Assembly (NCBI GenBank): GCA_950022655.1
Contig: OX465581.1
Span: 32,335,300 to 32,399,299, forward strand
From: Alentia gelatinosa
Lineage: Eukaryota; Annelida; Polychaeta; Phyllodocida; Polynoidae
Reading direction: 5' to 3'
Length of the DNA: 64,000 nucleotides
Positions 35,201 through 47,200 of this stretch are shown one piece after another (the stretch's first letter is position 1; every line of letters begins with the position of its first letter). Under the pieces are notes generated by a model that had not been told where the DNA came from, searched no databases, and saw only the letters and a program-made list of their open reading frames with translations. Position numbers and translations under genes: made by a program.

Positions 35201-38200
35201 CAAAGAAATATTTTTATGGATTTTTTTCCATTTGTGGCAGCCCTTTTAAATTTTGGCTTCTTACTCAAATTCCCACACTTCCCTGAGGTTGGACCCAGAT
35301 AGAATGATAGAGCAGAAAAACTCTCCCAGAAACAATTCTCAAAAATTGGTAGGCCCAAAATGAAACTGATGAACTGATGAAATGACCCTCTACCTTTATA
35401 TGATCTCATTCACATGAAATCCCTGTATTTGTTTTTCTCACAATGAATATTTTCTCTATATTTGCTGTACCTCTAGGTCGCCCGGTGTGTCCGCTGTCTC
35501 GGTACACCTTGTGCATCTCCCCACGGAGGCGCGGGCGTCTGACACCTGCCTCCAATGGAAGCAGGAGCTGGCGCCAAACACCAACTCTTATGCTGGGTGC
35601 TGGGGCCTGGATAACGTTGTCGTCGTCAATAGAGCTGAGCCTCCTGACGTCATGTATGACACATTCGACCCTGTGGATCCTACCAACTGGATCTTCTTCC
35701 CAGGGGGACAGATCAAGGTAAATATCAAGAAAATAATTAATGATTTTTAGACGGGCGACCAGTGGTTATATTTCTTACCCATGGTCATTAATAATAATTT
35801 CTATTACCAGAAATTCGATAATGGGTTTGGAAAAACCGTAATCCAAGGGTGTGGTTTATCTCCACTAACAAAAAATGGGTAGCAGTATACTGTGGCCCCA
35901 TAAATTTTCAATGGGGACTTCATAACCCATGGGTAAGAAACAATCGTCTGGACCCGTGTGATCCGACCACTACTGGCCTATTTTCAATACTGTGATGTTA
36001 TATTGGTTGTAGCCGAGCCTAGACCCAAGCGAGTATGATTGGACCCAGGCATGGGTTGGGAGCACCAGTGTTGCAGATAGGCCAGTTGGGGATAGTCTGG
36101 TGGCCATTGAGGTATACCTCGCTTCGGTATCCACACAAAGCTCTTTTGGTGATTCCATATCTCTAGAATCTTCATATTTCAAAAGGGCTGCAGCAACAGT
36201 GAATTGCTTGGTCAACTCAATTTATTTTCATTGCAAAGATGTAAAAAATACCATTGGTTTCATATGTTTTATTATCTAATTCAGCCTAAGTTTTCTTGTA
36301 ATATGTCCTGTTTTAAATAAGAAATTAGGTCATAACAAGTAGTAATTTTGAAACCAATGGTATCAGCTTCCTGGGATTCCCCAATCATATGACTGGTTTA
36401 CCGCAATGTAAGCATTAATGAAGTCGAAATATAACTATAGTAGCAATACCTAAATGCTTGTTAATCGATATTTGGTCAGTAAGTTTAGAAATAACATCTG
36501 TTGTGGAATGTATTTTCTAAAAGCATTTTAATTTTGAGTGAGTATGATATTTCTATATAAGAATTCCGTGTATTGGACATATTACCATTTTTCCATCAGC
36601 TTGTTTACCACATGCAGGCAACCGTGATATTAGTCTTAGAGTCTTTACATCATAAAATCGTCTTAGATTTTTCACGGTGTAAATGGCATTTTCAGAACAA
36701 GTGCCAGTCTGACAAGCAGGCTTTGATATTCCCTGATACACCACGACCCAAGAACTATGCTACGACCCGTGATATACGAATGGAGGCGTCAACTTACACT
36801 CCTCTACTCAGCCACAGCTTTGACGGCCGTGCTCTCCAAGGGTAAGAAACTTTACAAAGAGGGCCCTTCTGCCCGAATTCGCAACTCCTCTTATATCTGG
36901 AGATGTGTAGAGGAGTGTCTTTGCCCATGATCATGTTGGAGACGTGTACTTATTAGTAACGAAATCCTGGTGAAAAGGGGGGTGTACTGGTATGGAATGT
37001 AGGTGATATCCGCCATACGGTTATGCCTCAGTCTTCACAAGAACAATAACTGGGATATCCCAGCCGATCCCCATGCCGTATACACTGTAATGAGGTATCA
37101 TCGCCATATCAAGTAATAAAATAACTTACAGCAAAGACGCGTCGACTAAAACATTAATTATTAAGACAGATACAGTTGATTATTCTATCGATTTTGGGAA
37201 TACAGTAAACATAGAAAAATCCACCATGCCTGGACAAGGTACAAACTCGATCACGATTTACGGTTCGTACAGAACTCGGCCTAACACCTCGTTGAGAACT
37301 GTAAATTATCATCCCGTTTTGTAGCTTGCACAGCATGGTCAGTTAGTTCTATAACATTATTCATCTCATAGACAGAATTCCCAATCCTACTGATATGGCT
37401 TCCTTATCATAGTCTTATGACTTACCAACTTGCAGCCTGCCTTATCCAAGATTTTAAGTTATGAATATCATCGACAAGCACTAGTAGCATTCGGCATATC
37501 ACCCCAAAGGTTATGTATGGAGACAGGGGGAGGGTGGGTTAGTGGATTCCGTTCGGAGGCGCACCGGTGTGTTAAGGCGCACCGCGTTTGAAGACCTTCA
37601 GGTATCAAGAGAAACCCTACATACTGGGCTTATTGCTTTATTAATCTAAGACTCAAAATTTCTATTCGGGATTGATCTGATCTAAACTTCACTTGTTAAT
37701 TCATTCTATTGGTGAACAGTATATCAGATAACACAGAGTACTTGCAATGATTGGGTTGTTTTACGATATTGCTATAGCTGGATCATCAAAGGCGGCCGGC
37801 TGGGGATGGACTGTGACAATCCGGGCCAGGGGGCATCCCTGGTGTTTGATGGATCCGCTAAGAGCCGTCAGCTGTGTACGCCTATCATGGATCTGACCTC
37901 AGCAGCCGGACTGCGATTCAGCTTCAGGGCAGGTAAACCTCCCTTCGGACCCTCAAAAGCATCAACAGTACAATAATCTTTAATGTAATCGGTCAGTGAT
38001 AGATAGTAACGCTGTTTAAGTTGGTATACAAAGTTTGTTTCCCACAAATTTGACTCGTATGAGATATATAATGATCAAGTGACCTTTAACAATAAGGAAT
38101 ACCAATAGCATGTACTCACGCTATCATCTAGGTTGATTCCACGTGGTATAGGCCAAAACATCAAACACCAAATAAAGCCTGTCAGTGAGTTATTCCTAGC

Positions 38201-41200
38201 AGTCGGAACTACCATATGCAGAGTTTTATAGCTGAAGACATGATTCACCAATGCTTTGATGATATTTTTGTATACTAGAGAATTAGCTTTGTCGTACTGG
38301 AGGAAGTTTACTATTGATGGCAAGATGGCAAGACTCTATAATTCACTCGTATTCTTCTCTAAGAATCTTAATGGTAACTCTGTATGTATCCACAGGTGGA
38401 GCATGTGAAAAGGAAAGACTGCCTCTACAGAAGAGTAAGGTGTTTGTGTACGTGGAAGATGAGACAAACCAGACCACAGTAATCCTCACCCTCGACATGC
38501 ACCCAAACAAGGTGAGCGCCCAGCGGCAGTACTTTCTTATTAGCCACGATTAAGCGTAAAGGGGGGCGTCCACCAACCACGACACGTTGCTGGTTGCCGT
38601 AAAAAAAGGCGCCTATGGTTCCGACACACTACGACAGTGATATCGAGGAAACCACAACACTCCACGACAAAGGTCCAGTCATAGCAAAAATCGAACATGT
38701 TCGATATTGTTGTAGCCTTGTCGGAAGGCCCCGAACAGGCCCCCGACAAGCTTCATGTCGCAGCCTGTCGTGGCCTTGTCGTAGCCTCTTGTCGGGAACT
38801 GAGGTCCACCAACCACGACAAGGCTACGACAAGGCTTCCAATCGTAGAGCTGTCGTGGACCTTGTCGGAAAGCCATTGCCGTAGCCTTGTCGTGGTTGGT
38901 GGACGCCCCCCTTTATGCGACGCCAATATTACATGACTATACAAATGATGAAGATTCAGTTCCTGTAACGGAACTGCTCATAAAGTCCTTCGGCGGCGAC
39001 AGGATTTCCTCATCGCTGGTTAGCCCATGTCCCATTTCTTCTGCCTCGACATTGGCATATTGCAAATGATCCATTCCAGCACGTAACTAAAACATCTTTT
39101 GACAGCTGTCTGCATTAAATTTACATTAAATCTAAGTAAAGTATAATACATTTTCTCTAAAGAGATAGGGTAATATGTTCATTTTTAATGGTTATATCTC
39201 TAAGGGCACCCAGCACCTCTCCGTCCCTATACCACCTATAGGCAGGGGATACGAGTATCGGATATGTTGGATACAGAAACAACATGGCGGCCAGGGATGG
39301 GATGTTTGGCAAACAGATAACATAGAGGTAAGTGTACACAAACTCTTAAAATGACAGCACTAGTACACAGACTCTTAAAATAACAGCACTTGTATATAAT
39401 CATCTTCACTTAGCATTCTAGATCGTGATCATATATCATTAATCGGAGTTAAATTTCTATGGCTTGGATGTTATAGTTAAACTTGTAATCATTGCCTTAA
39501 TTCCAGTTGCTGCCGCACCTTCCTGACCTCCCAAGCCATTACATTCAGTTTAGTTTGAACACGGGCTGCACCAGTTCTCCCCGGGAGCTTAGGTAGGAGT
39601 CTTAATCATGTAGAAGTTAGGTAAAATATCTATATCCTCGTGATCAATGTTCAATATCAACTGTCAGATATGATCTCTGAGATGGCCTTACTTCATGCTT
39701 GGAAACAATGATTAACTTTTATCTTCCACACAAGCTAAAGCTTGATTTGTTCGTGTTGAATTAACCGAAAAGAAAAAATGAAATTGTCAGCTATACGTTG
39801 GCGGATGCTTTTCAGATAACGGTACCGATTGTAGATACATATGAATTACTTGTTTATATATGTATAATCGCATACATGTTCTTATGTTTTTATTCATCTA
39901 TAGGGTTGATCTGGAGTTTTCTACCGACGTTGGAGAACACTGGTTTCCTCTCTACAGTCAATGTCTACCTGGTCGGTGTCCAGGACAGTTGCAGCCAAGG
40001 ACAAACTCCTACAGCTCCAAGCAGGAGGAGGGGTCAGTAGAGAGATGAAAGAATCAAATTAGTGTTCAGGGCACTGAGGAAAAAGACTACCAGTAACTAC
40101 TATATCATTATATCCAATATCTAAAATGCAATCAGGTCCATTAGTTTGAAACTTCCCATTTATCAAGACCTTTTGGTGCTGTTTCTGTATTCTGAATTCA
40201 TGATATGCTTTATCCTTATACCAATCAATTCTGTTGGTAATATCAAGAATATCTTATACAGAATATATCATGTGTACTACTTCATTGGATCCTATAACTG
40301 ACTATTTCATTAGACTCCTCAAATTCCTTTTCAGAAATCATCCTAATTGAGTGTTGTTCACTGTTGATATGATCTTTCTACAGTTGGATACGTCACACAT
40401 TACCACTTCCACTTTCTGCGGTGACGTCCTACGTTCGTTTCCGCTGGCGCCAGACTACCCGATTGCCATCTGGGGGCTGGGCTGTGGACAACGGTAAGAC
40501 CGAAGCTGTGCATTTGAATTTACCTTTCTCATTCATTGATTTTGGATTGTGCTCAATATCTCATTGTTCTGTAAGCAACATTCGGTGTAAATAAAAGACC
40601 CAGACTGCCCTCTTTACAAATTAATCTTTGGGCATCGAAACTTTTGCTATTTTGTAGTGTTTATTGGAAGCTGCCCCGGTGGATGCCAGGGCCATGGCCA
40701 ATGTACACCAACTGGCTGCACGTGAGTGAACATTCTTACATATTCATTGATATTTCAAAGACATCTATGGTATGTGTGATATAGCTTATGGTTTTAAAAC
40801 AAAAATTATACATTACCTAAATCACGCCATAGATGAATGTTAGGTGTTCTGGAGATGTTTGTGTGTCTGCAGATGCGACTACGGCTACGAAGGGGATTCC
40901 TGTGGTGAAGCATCGGGAATGAGACCGACGCTTTTAATCGAAACGCTGTCCACGGTGTCATCAATTCGCTCACATTTTGAAGTAGGTCATTACTGTATGT
41001 CATGTAGCTCAAAAGAACATCATACAGCACCAGTAAAATTCTAGATCAATAAGGCTTGATGAAAATTCATTACCATCACTAAAGGCTATTTTTCAATGTC
41101 TTTCTAAGTCTTACTTAAGGAATTGCTAGGAATATCAAATAGCTGAGACGCCTTGTGAATCATCCTTTGTGTGAGACCTCTCTGCTAAATAGATGAATTC

Positions 41201-44200
41201 AGATGAGAATATTAGGAAATTATCAGAGAATGATTTCAGAGACTGATTCATTTTATAGGTTATCAAGGGGGCATCGCTCTCCTACAGCTGCGGTCTGGTG
41301 GCCAGCGGGAAAGCTGTGGTCTTCAACAGAGAAGGGCCGAGAATACTGCAGACAATTGAGCTTAATACAACTCTCAGCAGGTAAGCATGACGGCCGTATA
41401 TCCGTAGCGATCATACGACCTCTCATTGAGATCATAGTAGACTGATTTACGATGCCTTTGGACCACTTTTCAGTTATGTGACAGATGGAGCCGATAGTTT
41501 CCACGTCGGCTAGTCAGCCATATTTGTTAACTGCTCATACCCAACTCTCACGATAGGTATATATGCAAAACATGTGATGATGGAGAGATAGGTGACGAAT
41601 ACCACTTATTTTTTTATTGTAGAGATAAAAAATAGTGCAACTGCACAGACAATATCTCAAGTACTATGTAAAAAGACCCAGTATGTACAGGCTAGTCACT
41701 CTTTTGAAGTCTGACAAAGAAGAAATTATATTTAGCATCAGTCAATTTCTAAAAAGGACATTGCCTATCCAGCTTTATTGATGGTATGCTGTATTTGCAT
41801 GTTGTTCTTTTGCTTGTATTTGATGAATTTGCTGTAAAATTGCTGTCATTTACCATATAGTCTCTATACCTTATGAAACAGTCTGAGTTAAATAAATTGA
41901 ATTAAATTGAATCATGTTTTTTAATGCAGGTACCTACAATTCAGCATCCGGATGGGAAGTAGTTCAGACACGGGTGAGTGTCCTGCTCCCACTAACGTCA
42001 CCGAGTCGGTCTTTCTGCACTACACGTGTAGTGGCGGAGTGCTCTGGTCACTGCTGAAAACCTTCTTCCCAGAACACATACCCGAGGCCAAGTGAGTATA
42101 TTTACCCCGACAATTTACGCCTCTTCCTTCCAGAAGGTATAAGGGGTGAGCCAATACTTAAGTTGGAAATATCGAAATATCGGTAGTATTGGCTGTCAGG
42201 AAAGAAATATGATTTGATCTAAGCATATTTGGGTTTCTTTCTTCCTCATGTAGGCTAATTATTTGAAGAGGTACGTAATATATCAATGTTTCCAAGCAGA
42301 TAGTAAGGGTATCTCGGAGATCATATCTGACAAAGACTTATGTAATTTGATGAAACTCCTTGGTCTACATCCTTTATCTCACTCCTGGTATTTTGATCCC
42401 ATAGACTTAACATTGGGAACTCGTACTCAATGCCTATGGAGCATTGTAAAGAGTATCCAATAGGCGATGAAGTCACAAATGTTAGCCAATCAGTGAGGGA
42501 AAGGGGTGAGATAAAATCTGAACCAAACTCGATCCTTAGCTACTGAAAATACACCATTCGTTTTTGGTTTGCTACATAATCTTAGGCCTTGCCTGATAGG
42601 ATTACTCTACATCCAAAACACATGGCGTATTTCCAGTCGTTACGGATCTCGATGCAGTTCATTCTTTGCACCTTGTGGTATGTATATGGAAGTATCATAT
42701 ATGTATGCTTTGATGGCTCCAATCAAATTCTTCGACAGAGTACACCTGGTGGTGCTGCCAGAACCTGCGCGGCGTCCCGTATGCCGCTTCAGATGGTGGC
42801 AGGCGGCGCACAGCGGGGCCGGAAGTGACGTGTGGGCCGTGGATGACGTGTCACTCACTCATCACATGTACAACACCATCAACCTTGACTTTGAGTCGCG
42901 TGACGACGCCAACCAGGCCCTCGATGTGCACCTTGGTGATCTAGACGTCTTCTGTGGTAGAGCTGATGTTCTCAGGTAGCGGCATGTCAGGGTGCTGTCA
43001 GTGATGATAACCTAATATACCACCTCGTCCTGTACCAACACCGCATGTTTATTTCTGGAATTATTCAAAGTTAAAGTGATTCTTGACTAAGATCTTTGAG
43101 ACGATGATTCGGCATCACTAAGCTATCTAATTGCATTAATCAATTTTATGGTTGGGCTGTAGCCATTACGAATTTTATTATTCAAGTCTAGGCTTGACCA
43201 TATTGGTAAATGAGTATTCAATAACAAACAGAGGCTACACCAAGCATTAGGCTACGTCGATACATTTTGTAAGTTTATACTTATTTGCTATCCTTAGGCA
43301 TTATTTCTCATCTTATCCTGTATAGATGGATACTCACCAAAGGCAGTACACCTTTGAAATAATACCATTGTTACCTCCACAGGAATATCCGATTCTGTGG
43401 ATTCTACTTAAATGATTCGCTTTTATCCCCTCCCTTCTTGAGTCACAGCCAATAAAAAGAGAATAATGGTTACGCTCTAAAACTTGTCATTCTCATATAT
43501 TTCTGAATCTCTAGGTTCGTTCGGGAATATGAGGAGAGTCAGACCCGTTACGTGATGACAACCTCCATGCACATTGGACCGTCTTATGCCCTGCAGTTTG
43601 ACATTGTTCTTGGCTGTAGCGCCATCTTTACGTCGGACTTGGACAACAAGATCCGCCTGGAGTACTCCACTGACCATGGCATGACGTGGCAGTTGGTGAG
43701 GGGAGGCTGCCACCCACCGGCCATGTGCACTGAGTACCACGAGCCTACCTTGTACGACGCCTCCCAGTACGGCCAGTGGACGAGAGTCACCATCCTCCTC
43801 CCTCAGAATACTTGGTGAGTAGCTCCCCTTTATCTAGAAGGAAACTCACAGGAGGAAAATAATTGGTCCGTACTCCACCGAGTTTGACTGCAGAGTAATT
43901 CATGAAGGGAAGCTGAGTGAATTACATAGCGGTCAAACAAGCTGGAGTGTGTACCAAGTTATTTTCATCGGGTAGGTTTCTGATTTCATTTCATCCCATA
44001 TAACATAATTAATAAATAAAATAAATCACCCAATTAGCCATTGAGTATTAGGTACACGAACTATGAGTTTCGTTGTAACCTATGGTTACGTTGAGTCTAT
44101 GGAGAAAAATACCGGGGCGAGATATATATATGTATATGTTCTCTTTATACCATACTGCCGGAAATGAGGAAACGTAGTGGCTGTTCGAAGTCATTCGTCC

Positions 44201-47200
44201 CATAACTAGCACCGGAATCCCACCGGAATAAAGCCATCACTACGTGATCAGTAATTATGTTTCCGAATCATATACCTGAAAATCATGAGGAAAGAAAACG
44301 CCATTTTATGCACAGTCTGACTGTGAACCCGAACATTATTTATACGACATCCCTAGCAGAGGGCAGTATTTCATAGAAGTTTGTGCAGAGGTATGCAATG
44401 ATAGCTCATTCCATCATCCATCAATCTGTATGGAAATGTGTGAGACCTCCATATATCAGCTTCCATCCGTCTCTCTCATTATCCATAACTATAACAACAT
44501 CACGAAGTACATGCCTGCTATCTGTGTATGAAGACTTCTTTTTTAGTCTATCTTTAGTTGAATTTCTTTGGTTCATTAGGAATTAAGAACGTACACACCT
44601 CGTCATATGCACTAAATTATTTTATAGGTAACGCGTGATAGATGCAAGAGAAGATTTTTTATTTCCATGTTTATATTTCTTTTGCCAACTTGATCGATAA
44701 GAAAGTCTAGTACATACCTATGCATATACAGAATAATGCATCAGTGCGTCTGATAAAGTTATCTAGACGTAGTAATTGTAATTTTCTCCATGGTTCAAGG
44801 TCTGGAGCAACTCGCTTTAGATGGCTGCAGAGCAAATGGGCGCCGACTGACAGCTGGGCTATAGATAACCTATACGTGGGGCAGCAGTGCCCAGAGATGT
44901 GTGGTGGTCATGGTTACTGCCAGAACGTTGTGTGCAATTGTGACGCTGGTCACGAGGGAGACAAGTGTTCCCCGTCTGTCGCACATCCAAGCCACATGAA
45001 GACAGACTTCACCATTCTCTCTGACCTGGATGATGATTGGCTGGCAATTCAAGGCGGAGAAGTCGCAGGAGCGAATCAAGGGTGTGGGATCATTCTGTCC
45101 GGGGAGTCTCTGTACTTCAGTAAGGTAATGTATATTATTATATACCTATGCACAAAGTCAGAGTAAATACATACTGCTCCTAGGGGTACAGTTATCATAC
45201 ACAGAATGCACTGTATGCCGTGTTTCTTTGTACCGGTGCCTTTGGGTATTGACAGACTGCACGCTTTGACTAACAGACTGCATCCTTTGAGCCTCACCTG
45301 CACGCTTTGACTGACAGACTGCATGCTTTGAAAAAATAACGCAATCTGATTGGCCGACAGGCCGACAACAGAATTCTAGGTGCAAGATTAAAAAATGGTG
45401 GATTGCTTCACTTCGCGAGTTCCGTGGCGTCGTACAGTAACCACGGAGCGAGTTAGTGTGAAAACACATCAAACATTGAGGTGGAATACGATAGCGAACC
45501 ACGTGATATATTATAGATAGCTTAGATATGTTAGAAATATCGATTTCGATACCTTCCCGGGCCGAGCGGGCGACTCGTTGATGTCAACAAATGCAAAACC
45601 CCTGTGATACACTGCACCGCTCGAGTATAGCTGTCCGACGGACGATCGAGCGTAGCAGGGTGACCCTGCGTTAATTTATGCGGCGCTATAATGTATTCGC
45701 GCATGCCCGGTGATCACTTCCGCTAAACAACATCCGGCGTGTCTGCAAACTTACACATCGTGTTTGAGAGTTGTGCCAAGTCACTTCGACGTCGAATTAC
45801 ATTCAGTTTTAGCTAATTAAGACCGATTTAAGGTATATAATAATATGAAACCATAGTGATGGTGACAGTACGGGGTATATTTACTCGTTGTTTTGGAGAA
45901 ATTCGTTCTGAACTCGCCGTACCGGCTCATTCAGAATGAATTTCTCCGAAACAACTCATAAATCTACCTCGTTCTGTCACCATAACTATGGTTTCACATA
46001 TTACTTGGCTTTTTAGATATTACGTCGATTAGATTTACTCCTAGTATATCAAATCCATGATACTACACTTCTCCTTAGTCATATAAGCAATTGAAATATT
46101 GTCAAAGCACTATTGACTAAATAATCCCTTTTGCTAAAACAGTGGATAATATTAGGAAACTTCCTTACTGTGGACGAAACGGTTCCTGTTCGAGTAGGGA
46201 TGTTTGCTTATTATTATATACCTCTAATTGGTGAAAAAAAACACCATTTTAATAGGCCACTTAAAAAAAAAAAATTGTTTCTCATCACCGCGCGCGTCAG
46301 CAAAAACGTTTTTAGAAGATTTTTTTTTTTTTTTTTTTTCATGAGATGAGATGAAACATTGATAGAAATCATGAAAAATATGAGTATTTGGTATCAAATT
46401 AAAGCTCCTGATGTAAGGAATGCATTCAATGTGGTTTTATGGTTGGCAAAAGTGTTGCATCAAGTGGTGTCATGTAACCAATTAAGGGGGGCATCCACCA
46501 ACCATGACAAGGCTACGACAATGGCTTTCCGACAAGGTCCACGACAGCTCTACGATTGGAAGCCTTGTCGTAACTGGGGTCCACCAACCACGACAAGAGG
46601 CTACAACAAGGCCACTACAGGCTGTGACATGAAGCTTGTCGGGGGCCTTCCGACAAGGCTACGACAATATCGAACATGTTCGATTTTTGCTACGACTAGA
46701 CCTTTGTCGTGGAGTGTTGTGGATTCCTCGATATCACTGTCGTAGTGTGTCAGAACCATGGGCACCTTTTTTATGGCAACCAGCAACGTCTACGACACAC
46801 CACCACACTGCTGTCCCGACCCTGCTCTTCTCACGACAAGGCTGCAACAAGGCTGCAATTGGCACTTTCATGTCAGCACTTATCGTAGCCTTGTTGTGGT
46901 TGGTGGACGCCCCCCTTTAGAGTAAAACCCCGCTCCTGGGACACCCCACACGCTCCCGACAAGCCATGACACTGCTGTGTTGGTGGACCCCAGTTCCCGA
47001 CAAGAGGCTACGACAAGGCCACGACAGGCTGCGACATGAAGCTTGTCGGGGGCCTTCCGACAAGGCTACAACAATATCGAACATGTTCGATTTTTGCTAT
47101 GACTAGACCTTTGTCGTGGAGTGTTGTGGATTCCTTGTTATCACTGTCGTAGTGTGTCGGAACCATGGGCGCCTTTTTAATGGCAACCAGCAACGTCTAC

